Part shown: positions 1-10,468 of the stretch, one piece after another
Layout: each line of letters begins with the position of its first letter
Numbering within the stretch: position 1 is the stretch's first letter
NCBI GenBank assembly: GCA_963820795.1
Contig: CAWGBJ010000014.1
Span: 62,001 to 126,000, forward strand
Source of the DNA: Roseiarcus sp963820795
Lineage (GTDB): Bacteria; Pseudomonadota; Alphaproteobacteria; Rhizobiales; Beijerinckiaceae
Length of the DNA: 64,000 nt
Direction of reading: 5' to 3'
Notes under the pieces: model-generated
What the model saw: only the letters and a program-made list of their open reading frames with translations
Told to the model about the DNA's origin: nothing
Database searches by the model: none
Translations under genes and position numbers: made by a program

Positions 1-182
1 GCGTCGCCGACATCACCGCGGCTTGCGCTCTCGGTTTTGTGCGGCTCGTTCTTGCGGACATTGTCGATCCGAGCCGGTATCCGAATCTTGGCGAGTTCTG
101 CGCCCGCGCCGAGGAGCTTCCGGCTTTCCGCGCCGCCCCTGCGGAAGATGGCGTGACCGCGCCGCTTGCGATCGCGGACTGA
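1..182 (+). CDS. Glutathione S-transferase family protein, C-terminal part (cut by window edge)
   Basis: The open frame runs from the left edge to TGA at 180-182 and gives about 59 residues. The segment VADITAACALGF resembles the 'S(V/I)ADI' helix of the all-alpha C-terminal GST domain, and the tail NLGEFCARAEELPAFR matches the usual 'PN..AWL.R...RPAF' ending. GSTs conjugate glutathione to electrophiles in the cytoplasm; the substrate cannot be told from this fragment. The N-terminal thioredoxin-like domain lies outside the window. The next gene starts 65 bases on, so the two may be cotranscribed. Confidence 0.6.
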   Translation, partial: VADITAACALGFVRLVLADIVDPSRYPNLGEFCARAEELPAFRAAPAEDGVTAPLAIAD

Positions 183-247
183 CGCGGGGATTGTCGAGAC
201 CGAAACCTCGTTCGGGAGATGCAGGATTGAGCATTCGAACCCAAACG

Positions 248-1225
248 ATGCGCGCCGTCGTCGCCGCGAGGCCCGGCGGTCCGGACGTGCTTGAAATCGC
301 CATCCGCCCCGTGCCGGTCCCCGCCGAGGGTCAGATTCTCATCAGGGTCGAGGCCGCTGGCGTCAACCGGCCCGACATCCTGCAGCGCATGGGGCAATAT
401 CCCCCGCCGCCCGGCGCGGGCGACGTGCTGGGGCTGGAAGCGGCCGGCAAAGTGGCGGCGCGCGGTCCGAACGCCGGGCGCTACGCGGAGGGCGCCGCAG
501 TGACGGCGCTCCTTCCCGGCGGCGGCTACGCCGAATATTGCGTCGTCCACGAGAGCAACGCCCTGCCGGTTCCGGCCGGTCTGACGGCGATCGAAGCCGC
601 GGCGATCCCTGAAACCTACTTTACTGTCTGGACCAACGTTTTCGATCGCGGCCGGCTGAAAGCCGGGGAGACCTTGCTGGTCCACGGGGGAACCTCGGGC
701 ATCGGCACGACCGCAATCGCTCTGGCAAAGGCGTTCGGCGCCCGCGTCGTCGCCACAGCGGGCTCGGAAGAAAAGGCCAGGCAATGCGAGCGGCTCGGCG
801 CCGATCTCGGCGTCGACTACCGCGCCGAGGACTTTGTCGCCCGGACCCTGACTGCGACGGATGGTCGCGGCGCCGACGTCATTCTCGACATGGTGGGCGG
901 CGACTACGTCGAACGGAACTACGCCGCCGCGGCGCTCGACGGGCGGATCGTGCAAATCGCCTTCCTCAGTGGCCAGAAGGCGACGATCGACCTGCGGCCG
1001 ATCATGCATAAGCGTCTCGTTCACACCGGCTCGACCCTGCGCCCGCGTTCGCCAGCGGAAAAGGCGGTGATCGCCGAGGCGCTAAGGAGCCGCGTGTGGC
1101 CCCTCCTCGAAGCAGGCCGTTTGCGGCCGGTCATCGATTCGGTTTTCCCGCTCGCCGACGCGGCAAAGGCGCATATCCGTATGGAAAGCTCGGCGCATGT
1201 CGGCAAGATCGTGCTGACGACGTGA
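248..1225 (+). CDS. NAD(P)H:quinone oxidoreductase, zinc-independent MDR family (PIG3-like)
   Basis: 325 residues, full length for the quinone oxidoreductase branch of medium-chain dehydrogenases. The N-terminal GroES-like half starts MRAVVAARPGGPDVLEI and carries AAGVNRPDILQRMGQYPPPPGA, typical of PIG3-type enzymes. The Rossmann half has LVHGGTSGIGTTAIALAKAFGA as the NADPH site, followed by GADVILDMVGGDYVERN. The Cys/His zinc ligands of alcohol dehydrogenases are missing, as in quinone reductases. It probably reduces quinones or enones with NADPH in the cytoplasm. ATG 248 begins the conserved domain; an in-frame TTG at 227, preceded by GGAG at 214-217, is an alternative that adds seven residues. 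Confidence 0.85.
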   Translation: MRAVVAARPGGPDVLEIAIRPVPVPAEGQILIRVEAAGVNRPDILQRMGQYPPPPGAGDVLGLEAAGKVAARGPNAGRYAEGAAVTALLPGGGYAEYCVVHESNALPVPAGLTAIEAAAIPETYFTVWTNVFDRGRLKAGETLLVHGGTSGIGTTAIALAKAFGARVVATAGSEEKARQCERLGADLGVDYRAEDFVARTLTATDGRGADVILDMVGGDYVERNYAAAALDGRIVQIAFLSGQKATIDLRPIMHKRLVHTGSTLRPRSPAEKAVIAEALRSRVWPLLEAGRLRPVIDSVFPLADAAKAHIRMESSAHVGKIVLTT

Positions 1226-1320
1226 GCGCCGCGCTTACGGCTTGAAAAGCCGGCGGCGACGCCTCATCTTTCGGCGAGGCGACAGGCGAATCGGTCCTGT
1301 CGCCCGTAAGGAAAGCGCCG

Positions 1321-1728
1321 CTGACACTCACGTCTCATTCCGACGCGGGCCCTGGCCCCCGCACGCCGCTCGCAGGCGCCGCACCCTCGGCGTCCCTCTC
1401 GCAAACCATCGTCGACGGGCTTGAAGACGCCAAGGCCGAAGACATCGTCTCCATCGAGCTTTCGGGCAAAACGACGCTCGCGGACTGGATGATCATCGCC
1501 ACCGGCCGCTCGACCACCCACGTCGGCGCGATCGCCGACAGGGTCATCAGGGCGTGCCGAGACGCAGGTTATCCGACCCCAAAGGCCGAGGGACTGCGGG
1601 TCTGCGACTGGGTGCTGCTCGATGCGCAGAACGCAATTGTGCATATTTTCCGTCCCGACGTGCGCCAGTTCTACAATCTCGAGAAGATGTGGAGCGCCGA
1701 CCGCCCGGGAGAAGGGCAAAAGCGCTAA
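1321..1728 (+). CDS. rsfS: Ribosomal silencing factor RsfS
   Basis: RsfS binds L14 of the large ribosomal subunit and blocks joining of 30S and 50S when nutrients are short. The conserved domain begins at TIVDGLEDAKAEDIVSIEL (about 1408) and continues through ATGRSTTHVGAIADRV, CDWVLLDAQNAIVHIFRPDVR and FYNLEKMW, all RsfS hallmarks. The start is unclear: the frame has no ATG, GTG or TTG between the stop at 1243-1245 and codon 1489, and a start at 1489 would delete the conserved N-terminal third. CTG at 1321, nine bases after AAGGA at 1309-1313, is my choice. CTG 1303, or a one-base assembly error joining the frame opened by TTG 1242, are alternatives. rlmH follows 19 bases on, a common arrangement. 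Confidence 0.8.
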   Translation: MTLTSHSDAGPGPRTPLAGAAPSASLSQTIVDGLEDAKAEDIVSIELSGKTTLADWMIIATGRSTTHVGAIADRVIRACRDAGYPTPKAEGLRVCDWVLLDAQNAIVHIFRPDVRQFYNLEKMWSADRPGEGQKR

Positions 1729-1747
1729 AGACGAAGGCGCGCCGGCG

Positions 1748-2230
1748 GTGCGGCTCGCCCTCGTCTGCGTCGGACGGCTGAAGGCCGGACCGGAACGCGA
1801 GCTGTTCGATCGCTATTTCAAACGAACGAGCGAGAGCGCCCGAGGCGTCGGGATTTCCGGCGTCGATCTGCGCGAAATCGACGAATCGCGCGCGCGGCGG
1901 CCGGAAGACCGGCGCGAGGAGGAGGCCGCGGCGATCGCCGCCGCCCTGCCGGCCGGCGCCTTCGTGGTCGCGCTCGACGAGCGGGGACAGTCTCCGACCA
2001 GCGAGGAATGGGCCGCCGAGATCCGCCGGGCCCGCGACGCGTCGCGCGCCGCCTTCGCTGTCGTTATCGGCGGCCCGGACGGCCTTTCCGGGTCGTTTCG
2101 CGACAAGGCCAATCGGGTCGTCGGTTTCGGGGCGGTGACGTGGCCGCATCAGCTTGTGCGCGTGATGGCAGGCGAGCAGCTCTATCGTGCGATGTCGATT
2201 CTTGCTGGCCATCCCTATCACCGCGCATGA
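1748..2230 (+). CDS. rlmH: 23S rRNA (pseudouridine-1915-N3)-methyltransferase RlmH
   Basis: 160 residues from GTG 1748 (E. coli RlmH has 155). This SPOUT-family enzyme methylates pseudouridine 1915 in helix 69 of 23S rRNA using SAM. The N-terminus LALVCVGRLKAGPER is the expected first strand; FVVALDERGQSPTSEEWA matches the 'LD..G...sSe.fA' motif; FAVVIGGPDGLS is the GG.G SAM-binding trefoil knot; and VTWPHQLVRVMAGEQLYRAMSILAGHPYHR is the near-invariant C-terminal signature. A longer in-frame start at 1622 would overlap rsfS and add a non-conserved leader. It sits between rsfS and the envC-like gene. Confidence 0.93.
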   Translation: MRLALVCVGRLKAGPERELFDRYFKRTSESARGVGISGVDLREIDESRARRPEDRREEEAAAIAAALPAGAFVVALDERGQSPTSEEWAAEIRRARDASRAAFAVVIGGPDGLSGSFRDKANRVVGFGAVTWPHQLVRVMAGEQLYRAMSILAGHPYHRA

Positions 2231-2254
2231 CCGCCGCGATATTGGCTAGATTTG

Positions 2255-3610
2255 ATGATCTTGGACCCCGCGATGCGGATGAGGCTGTACGAGGGTAAGC
2301 GATTCGGGCTCGGCGCAGCCGCGCTCGGCGCAGCGTTCGGCTGGCCTCTGGACGCGCGCGCCGATCCGGCGACGCCCGCTCCCGCTCCTACCGAACAGCA
2401 GCGGGCGGAAAAGGAAACCGAACTGCGGGGCGTCGAGGATACGATGCGCGCGTCCGACGAACAGCGTCGGGCGATCGAAGCTCAAATCGAATCGATCCGC
2501 GCCGACCGTGCGAGACTGTCCGCGGCGCTGATCGAGACGACCGCGAAGGTGCAGGAGGCGGAGCGCGGCGTCGCTGCAGCCGATGACCGGTTGACCAGCC
2601 TCAACGACAAGGCGGATCGTCTTGTTCGCTCGCTCGAGAGTCGCCGCGACCAGATCGCCACCGTCTTGGCGGCGCTTCAGCGCATGGGGACCCATCCGCC
2701 GCCCGCGATCCTGGTCAAGCCGCAGGATATGGCGGAGGCGATCCGGGCTGCTTCCATCCTCGGCTCGTTGATCGTCAATCTCAGATCCGAGACCGAGGCC
2801 TTGTCGAAAGACATCGACGATCTTGGCAAGACCCGCCAGTCGATCGCCCGTGAACGCGAGGTCCTGGCGCGAACGAGCGCCTCGCTGGCGCTCGAGAAAG
2901 CGCGCCTATCCGCGCTCATCGAGGCGCGCCAGAAGTCGCTGTCCTCAGCCGAGGAAGCGCTCGGTTCGCAGCAGAAGCGCGCTGCCGACCTCGCCAGACA
3001 GGCGACTTCGCTGAAAGATCTGATGGCGAAGCTCGATGCCGAGGAGACGCAGCGCAAGGCGGCGGCGGATGCGGCGCACATCGTCGCCGAACAGACAGCG
3101 CGCGAGATCGAGGCGAAAGCCGAGGCCCCGCGCGGAGGGGAACCAGCGCGTCTGAAACCCGAAGTCGCCTTCGCCGACATCAAGGGCCGCGTCCCTCTCC
3201 CGGTCGCAGGCGCGATCCTCAAGACATTCGGTGCGTCCGACGGGTTCGGAGGAACGGAGCATGGCGTGTCGGTGGCGACTCTCGCCGGCGCTGTGGTTTC
3301 CGCGCCGGCCGACGGATCGGTGCTCTTTTCTGGTCCGTACCGGACCTACGGACAACTCTTGATCATCAACGCGGGCGGGGGCTATTATGTCCTGCTAGCC
3401 GGAATGGATCGTATCAATGTAGTGCCTGGCGAGTTCGTTCTGACCGGAGAACCCGTCGGCGCTATGGGCGACGGGTCGAGACGAATGGCGACGGCGGCCG
3501 CAGTGGGCGCCGCGCAGCCGGTTCTCTATATAGAACTGCGGAAGGACGGAACGGCCATCGACCCGGGGCCCTGGTGGGCAAAGTCAGACATGGAAAAGGC
3601 GCGCGGATGA
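2255..3610 (+). CDS. EnvC-type murein hydrolase activator (degenerate M23/LytM)
   Basis: 451 residues. An N-terminal signal peptide (…GLGAAALGAAFGWPLDARA, cleavage near residue 37) is followed by long coiled-coil heptads over about residues 50-280, then a C-terminal LytM domain (VPLPVAGAILKTFGASDGFG … YRTYGQLLIINAGGGYYVLLAGM … VLYIELRKDGTAIDPGPWW). The zinc-binding H-x(3)-D and H-x-H positions of active M23 peptidases are replaced, as in EnvC, so it probably activates periplasmic amidases during septum splitting rather than cutting peptidoglycan itself. The start may be ATG 2255 or ATG 2273; the latter gives a more typical signal peptide. Its stop overlaps an ATG at 3607 belonging to the next gene, so the two are translationally coupled. 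envC-ctpA adjacency is common in Hyphomicrobiales. Confidence 0.85.
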   Translation: MILDPAMRMRLYEGKRFGLGAAALGAAFGWPLDARADPATPAPAPTEQQRAEKETELRGVEDTMRASDEQRRAIEAQIESIRADRARLSAALIETTAKVQEAERGVAAADDRLTSLNDKADRLVRSLESRRDQIATVLAALQRMGTHPPPAILVKPQDMAEAIRAASILGSLIVNLRSETEALSKDIDDLGKTRQSIAREREVLARTSASLALEKARLSALIEARQKSLSSAEEALGSQQKRAADLARQATSLKDLMAKLDAEETQRKAAADAAHIVAEQTAREIEAKAEAPRGGEPARLKPEVAFADIKGRVPLPVAGAILKTFGASDGFGGTEHGVSVATLAGAVVSAPADGSVLFSGPYRTYGQLLIINAGGGYYVLLAGMDRINVVPGEFVLTGEPVGAMGDGSRRMATAAAVGAAQPVLYIELRKDGTAIDPGPWWAKSDMEKARG

Positions 3611-5008
3611 ATTCGGAAATATGGTTACCTCGGATTGGGCGTGGTGCTCGGAGCAGCCGCGACCGTGTCGGCGCCGCAAGCGCTTTCCTTTGTCAGCCCT
3701 GCCGCCTATGCGGCGGCGGCTGATACCTACCGCCAGCTCAACCTGTTCGGCGACGTGTTTGACAAGATCCGCAACGACTATGTCGAGAAGCCTGACGAAT
3801 CCAAGCTGATCGAAGCCGCCATCAACGGCATGCTCTCGTCGCTCGACCCGCACTCGAGCTACATGGACGCCAAGGCCTTCAAGGACATGCAGGTCCAGAC
3901 GAAAGGCGAGTTCGGCGGCCTCGGCATCGAGGTGACCGAAGAAGACGGGCTTATCAAGGTCGTCACCCCGATCGACGATACGCCTGCGGCGAAGGCCGGC
4001 ATCCGGTCGGGCGACGTTATCACGGCGATTGACGACAACTCGACCCAGGGTCTGACGCTCGACCAGGCAGTCGAAAAGATGCGCGGCACGATCAACTCGC
4101 CCGTCAAGCTCAAGGTCGTTCGCGGCCCGAAAAAGGAGGTCAAGGAGTTCACCCTCGTTCGCGACCTGATCCGGGTCCAGTCGGTTCGCTCTCACGTCGA
4201 GGACGGCGACGTCGGCTACATCCGTATCACCCAGTTCACCGAGCAGACGGCCGACGGCCTGAAGGCGGCGATGGAGAAACTCCATTCGGAAATCCCCGCA
4301 GACAAGTTCAAGGGCTACATCCTCGATTTGCGCAACAACCCCGGCGGTCTGCTCGACCAGTCGATCGACGTCGTCAATTCCTTCGTCGACAAGGGCGAGA
4401 TCGTATCGACCCGCGGCCGGACGCCGGACGAGACCCAGCGGTTCGACGCGCGACCGGGCGGCGACCTCTCCGGCGGCAAGCCGCTCGTGGTGCTGATCAA
4501 CGGCGGTTCGGCCTCGGCGTCGGAAATCGTCTCCGGCGCGCTGCAGGATCACAAGCGCGCGACGCTGATCGGCTCCCGGTCGTTCGGCAAGGGCTCGGTT
4601 CAGACGATCATGCCTCTGGGCCAGGACGGCGCGCTCCGGCTGACGACGGCGCGCTACTACACGCCCTCGGGACGGTCGATCCAGGCCAAGGGCATCGAGC
4701 CCGACTACAAGGTGCTCGAGGACGTGCCCGACGATCTCAAGGGCAAGGAAGACATGAAGGGCGAGGCGGCGCTTAAGGGCCATCTGACGAACGGCGTCGA
4801 GGACACTTCCGGTTCGCAGGCCTATGTCCCGCCGGACGAGAAGGACGACAAGCAATTGACCGCCGCGCTCAACCTTCTCGAGCATGGGGTCAAGCCGACC
4901 GAGACTACCTCGGCCGCGGCGGAACCGGCTCCGACCAAGACCAATTCGGCGAAGAGCGAAGCCGCCCCGGCGGCAAGCGCGCCTGCGGATGCGGCGAAGC
5001 CTAATTGA
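3607..5008 (+). CDS. ctpA: C-terminal processing protease CtpA, copy 1 (S41), with a frame problem at codon 2
   Basis: About 465 residues. The order is signal peptide (YGYLGLGVVLGAAATVSA), N-terminal helical region, PDZ domain (GEFGGLGIEVTEEDGLIKV … AGIRSGDVITAID), then the S41 protease core. The catalytic serine is in GGSASASEIVSGALQD and the lysine in RSFGKGSVQT. A low-complexity Ala/Pro/Lys tail of about 45 residues follows. It degrades or trims periplasmic proteins, probably peptidoglycan enzymes, and the EnvC-type activator just upstream suits that. ATG 3607 overlaps the previous stop (ATGA), but its frame differs from the body by one base. Removing one A from 3610-3611 gives MIRKYGYLGLG, a normal start; otherwise ATT 3611 or TTG 3635 must initiate. 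Confidence 0.9.
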
Positions 5009-5036
5009 TGTCGCGAACCGAGGTCAAAGTCGTCCA

Positions 5037-6344
5037 ATGACCAAGGGTCTCCCCTTCCTCGCCCTCGGATTGGCTGCGGGCGTGGCGCTCGCCGGTATCT
5101 CCGAGGGCGCGCTTCAGGCCGCGGCGGTCGGCACCGACCGCCTCGCCCTTTTCAACGAAGTCTTCAACAAGGTCCGCGACAATTACGCCGAGAAGCCGGA
5201 CGACGCCAAGCTGATCAAGGCGGCGATCGACGGCATGCTCGCCTCGCTCGACCCGCATTCGACGTATTTCGACCCCAAGGCCCTGCAGGACTTCCAGTCC
5301 AGCATGAAGGGCGAAGAGTTCGGCGGCCTCGGGCTCGAGGTCATGATGGAGGACGGCCTCGTCAAGGTAGTAAGCCCGATCGACGATACGCCGGCGGCGC
5401 GCGCTGGCCTGCGGTCGGGCGATCTCGTCGTCCAGATCGACGGCAATCCGGTCAAGGGCCTGACGCTCAAAGAAGCCGTCGACAAGATGCGTGGCCCGGC
5501 CAAGTCGAGCGTTCGGCTGACCGTGCTGCGCGGCGCCGACAAGAACGTGAGGGAATTCACGATCGTTCGCGAAATCATTCACGTCCTGTCCGTCCGCTCG
5601 CATCTCGAGAGCGGCGACATCGGCTACATTCGCATCACCCAGTTCAACCAAGAAGCCTATGACGGTGTGCGCAAGGCCTTCGATCACTTCCGCGCCGATC
5701 CGGGCTCCAGCAAAATCAAGGGCTACATTCTCGATCTGCGCAACAACCCCGGCGGTCTGCTCAATCAGGCGGTCGAGATCACCAACGCTTTCGTCGACAG
5801 CGGCCAGATCGTCTCGACGCGCGGCCGCACCGCCGAGCAGGAGCAGCACTACAGCGCCCGGCCGGGCGTCAATCTCTCGCAGGACAAGCCCCTCGTCGTA
5901 CTGATCAACGGCGGGTCGGCGTCGGCCTCGGAGATCGTCTCGGGCGCGCTGCAGGACCTGAAGCGCGCGACGCTGATCGGCACACGCTCCTTCGGCAAGG
6001 GCTCGGTGCAGACGATCCTGCCGCTCGGCGAGAACGGCGCCCTCAAGCTGACCACGGCCCGGTACTACACGCCGTCCGGCCGGTCGATCCAGGCGAAGGG
6101 AATCGACCCCGACATCATCGTGCTGGAGAACATCCCCGACGATCTGAAAGGCAAGGTGTCCAGCCTCGGCGAGGCCTCGCTGTTCGGCCATTTGAAGAAC
6201 GGGCCCGAGGAGGAGAAGGGCTCGGACGCCTATGTGCCGCCGGAGGAGGACAAGGACACGCAGCTCGAGGCCGCGGTCAAGCTGCTTCACGGCGCCAGTC
6301 CTGCATCGCTGAAGAGCCCGGGCGCGACGGTGACGTCGGAGTGA
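5037..6344 (+). CDS. C-terminal processing protease CtpA, copy 2 (S41)
   Basis: 435 residues. It is a close paralogue of the gene 28 bases upstream and shares long identical blocks, including LDLRNNPGGLL, the serine motif GGSASASEIVSGALQD, the lysine motif RSFGKGSVQTI and ARYYTPSGRSIQAKGI. It has its own signal peptide (LPFLALGLAAGVALAGISEG) and PDZ domain, with an extra E in GEEFGGLGLEV. It lacks the long Ala/Pro tail of copy 1. Both catalytic residues are present, so it is probably active. The stop overlaps the GTG of the next gene. In many Hyphomicrobiales this position holds a divergent polysaccharide deacetylase; here a second ctpA takes it. Tandem duplication is the simplest origin. Confidence 0.92.
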   Translation: MTKGLPFLALGLAAGVALAGISEGALQAAAVGTDRLALFNEVFNKVRDNYAEKPDDAKLIKAAIDGMLASLDPHSTYFDPKALQDFQSSMKGEEFGGLGLEVMMEDGLVKVVSPIDDTPAARAGLRSGDLVVQIDGNPVKGLTLKEAVDKMRGPAKSSVRLTVLRGADKNVREFTIVREIIHVLSVRSHLESGDIGYIRITQFNQEAYDGVRKAFDHFRADPGSSKIKGYILDLRNNPGGLLNQAVEITNAFVDSGQIVSTRGRTAEQEQHYSARPGVNLSQDKPLVVLINGGSASASEIVSGALQDLKRATLIGTRSFGKGSVQTILPLGENGALKLTTARYYTPSGRSIQAKGIDPDIIVLENIPDDLKGKVSSLGEASLFGHLKNGPEEEKGSDAYVPPEEDKDTQLEAAVKLLHGASPASLKSPGATVTSE

Positions 6345-6844
6345 GGCTGGCGGGCTGGCTTCTGGCGGCGGCGCTAGCCATCGGGCCCGGTTTCGCCGCC
6401 GCCGAGGAACCTACCGGTTGCTCCGCGCTCAAGTGGCCGCTCGACCACGAACGCGCCGCGCTGGCGGGCGTCAACAAGCCGGCAATCGAGAACGGCGGCG
6501 GGCTCGCCTACGATGTAGCGGCGACGCTGAAGCTTGCGCCCCTGGCGGCCGCCGGGCTTCCCGTGGCGCCGGAGCGGGCGCCGAAATTCTCGCCGTCCAA
6601 CGCCGGGCATTTCGCGCTCGGCGCCCCAGCCAGGCCCGGCGTCTATAAAATCACGATCGCCTCGGAGGCGTGGATCGACGTCGTCGACGGCGGCCAGTAC
6701 CTGCATCCGAAGGCCTTTTCCGGCGTGCTCGGCTGCGAGGGGGCGCGCAAGAGCGTCAAGTTCGAGCTTCCGGCGCGGCCGGTCGATCTTCAGTTCAGCG
6801 GCGTCAGGGCCGGCGAGATCGCGGCGATCGTCTCGCCGGAATAG
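6341..6844 (+). CDS. Predicted periplasmic protein of unknown function
   Basis: 167 residues from GTG 6341, which overlaps the ctpA stop as GTGA, so it is probably the last gene of the envC-ctpA unit. The N-terminus MRLAGWLLAAALAIGPGFAA is a clear signal peptide. The mature part has two cysteines, at TGCSALKWP and VLGCEGARK, that could form a disulfide, and a beta-rich stretch (PGVYKITIASEAWIDVVDGGQYL). I do not recognise the family with certainty. Export and coupling to ctpA suggest an envelope role, possibly as a substrate or partner of the protease. Confidence 0.7.
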   Translation: MRLAGWLLAAALAIGPGFAAAEEPTGCSALKWPLDHERAALAGVNKPAIENGGGLAYDVAATLKLAPLAAAGLPVAPERAPKFSPSNAGHFALGAPARPGVYKITIASEAWIDVVDGGQYLHPKAFSGVLGCEGARKSVKFELPARPVDLQFSGVRAGEIAAIVSPE

Positions 6845-6851
6845 GCGCTAA

Positions 6852-7421
6852 TTAGTCCTTCGCCCGCTCGACGTAGCTGCCGTCCTCGGTCTGGATCACG
6901 ATGCGCGTGCCCGGCGAGATGTGTGGCGGCACCATCGCCCGGGCGCCGTTCGAAAGCTTCGCGGGCTTATAGGACGAGGACGCCGTCTGTCCCTTCATCG
7001 CCGGCTCCGTCTCAGTCACCTCGAGGGTGACCCGCGGCGGCAACTGGATAGCGACCGGCGTCTCGTTGAAGATCGACAGGATGACCTTCATGCCCTCCTG
7101 CAGCCATTGCGCCTGGTCGCCGATCACCTCCGCCGGAACGGCGATCTGGTCGAAAGTGTCGGCGTTCATGAAATGGTGTCCGTCGCCGTCGCCGTAGAGA
7201 TAGTCGAAATTCTTGTCCTCGACGAAAGCGCGCTCGACCTGCTCGGTCGTCTTGAAACGATCCGTCACCTTGACGCCGTCGGAAAGGCGGCGCATGTCGA
7301 TCTGCGTCGTCGGCGTGCCCTTGCCCGGATGGAAGCTTTCAGCCGACAGAACGACGCAAAGCTGGCCGTCGTCGCGCTCGATGATGTTGCCCTTGCGAAT
7401 CGAGCTGGCGATCACTCTCAC
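6852..7421 (-). CDS. efp: Elongation factor P
   Basis: 189 residues from GTG 7421 (complement), preceded by GAGGG. EF-P sits between the P and E sites and rescues ribosomes stalled at polyproline. All three beta-barrel domains are visible: the KOW-like N-domain (RVIASSIRKGNIIERDDGQLCVVL), the modification loop FHPGKGTPTTQ with the lysine that EpmA-type enzymes lysylate, the middle OB domain (VPAEVIGDQAQWLQEGMKV) and the C-terminal OB domain ending GTRIVIQTEDGSYVERA. ATG 7451 would add ten non-conserved residues. It is divergent from epmA, which encodes the modifying enzyme. Confidence 0.95.
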   Translation of the reverse strand: MRVIASSIRKGNIIERDDGQLCVVLSAESFHPGKGTPTTQIDMRRLSDGVKVTDRFKTTEQVERAFVEDKNFDYLYGDGDGHHFMNADTFDQIAVPAEVIGDQAQWLQEGMKVILSIFNETPVAIQLPPRVTLEVTETEPAMKGQTASSSYKPAKLSNGARAMVPPHISPGTRIVIQTEDGSYVERAKD

Positions 7422-7590
7422 GGGTCCTGGTCCCTCGGAATTGGCGCGCACCGGTCGCCGCGCTGAGGCGCGAAATCGAAGCGGCGCATTGGCGATTGAT
7501 CTGCGCTATATAGCGAATCCCGCGGCAAAGGCCAGCGGGCATCCGCATTCACTCGCCCTTGCACCCATTATTGCCGTTCCCGAGACCCGC

Positions 7591-8645
7591 TTGACTTCGT
7601 CTGCCCCGTTCTGGAACCCCGACCGTCACGCCAGCCGTCGCCATCGCCTTCTCGCGCGAGCAAGGATCGCCGATTTCGTCCGCCGCTGGTTCAAGGCCAG
7701 GGACTTCATCGAGGTCGACCCGGCAGCGCTGCAGGCCTCGCCCGGCAACGAGACCCATCTGCACGGCTTTCAGACCACGCTCATGCGGCCGGACGGTTCG
7801 GCGGCGTCCCTCTACCTGCAGACCTCGCCGGAATTTGCGATGAAGAAGCTCATCGCGGCCGGCGAGACCCGGATCTTCGCGCTGACCCATGTGTTCCGCA
7901 ACCGGGAGCGCACCGCGCTGCACGCCCCCGAATTTGCGATGCTCGAGTGGTATCGTACGGACGCGCCGCTCGCGCGGCTGATGGACGACTGCGCCGCGCT
8001 CGTCGCGCTCGCCGCCCACGCGGCCGGGGCGAAGACCTTCGCCTTTCGCGGCCGGGAGGCGAGCCCCTTCGAGCCTCCCGAACGCATGAGCGTGCGCGAA
8101 GCGTTCCTCCGCTGCGCGGACATCGACCTCTTCGACTCCCTTCCGCCCGGCGCTGCCCCCGACTCGCCCCGGCTCGCCCAGCTCGCGCAGGCCGCGGGGC
8201 TGAGAGTAGCGAGCGACGACACATGGTCGGACCTCTTCAGCCGCCTCCTCAGCGAGCGCGTCGAGCCCTGTCTCGGGATCGGGCGGCCGACGATCCTGCA
8301 TTCCTATCCGGCGAGCGAAGCGGCGCTGGCCCGCTTGAACGCCGACGACCCACGCGTGGCGGAACGCTTCGAGCTCTACTGTTGCGGCGTCGAGCTCGCC
8401 AACGCCTTCCGCGAGCTGGTCGACCCGGGCGAGCAGCGGCGGCGGTTCGCCGCCGACATGGCCGAGCAACAGCGGATCTACGGCTTGTCCCACCCGATCG
8501 ACGAGGATTTCCTCGCCGCGCTCGCCGCAATGCCCGAAGCAAGCGGCGCCGCACTGGGCTTCGACCGTCTGGTCATGCTGGCGACCGGGGCGGAACGGGT
8601 CGAGGACGTGCAGTGGACTCCGGTCGTCGATCCGGAGGCGGGGGC

Positions 8646-8649
<4 letters not shown>
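7591..8649 (+). CDS. epmA: EF-P lysine ligase EpmA (GenX/PoxA, LysRS-like)
   Basis: 352 residues from TTG 7591. It has the catalytic core of class II lysyl-tRNA synthetase without the anticodon-binding domain, as in EpmA, which attaches (R)-beta-lysine to EF-P. Motif 2 is seen in THVFRNRERTALHAPEFAMLEWYRTD, and the end SGAALGFDRLVMLATGAERVEDVQ contains motif 3 (GFDRLVM). YLQTSPEFAMKKLIAAG and ELYCCGVELANAFREL are EpmA hallmarks. It is divergent from efp and overlaps recQ by GTGA. The partner aminomutase gene epmB is not in this window. Confidence 0.92.
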
Positions 8650-10460
<1,811 letters not shown>

Positions 10461-10468
10461 ATTGCCGC

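Noticed and set aside
3584..6290. Two minus-strand open frames of about 430 codons opposite the ctpA pair
   Set aside because: They resemble each other only because the two ctpA genes are paralogues; no independent coding evidence.
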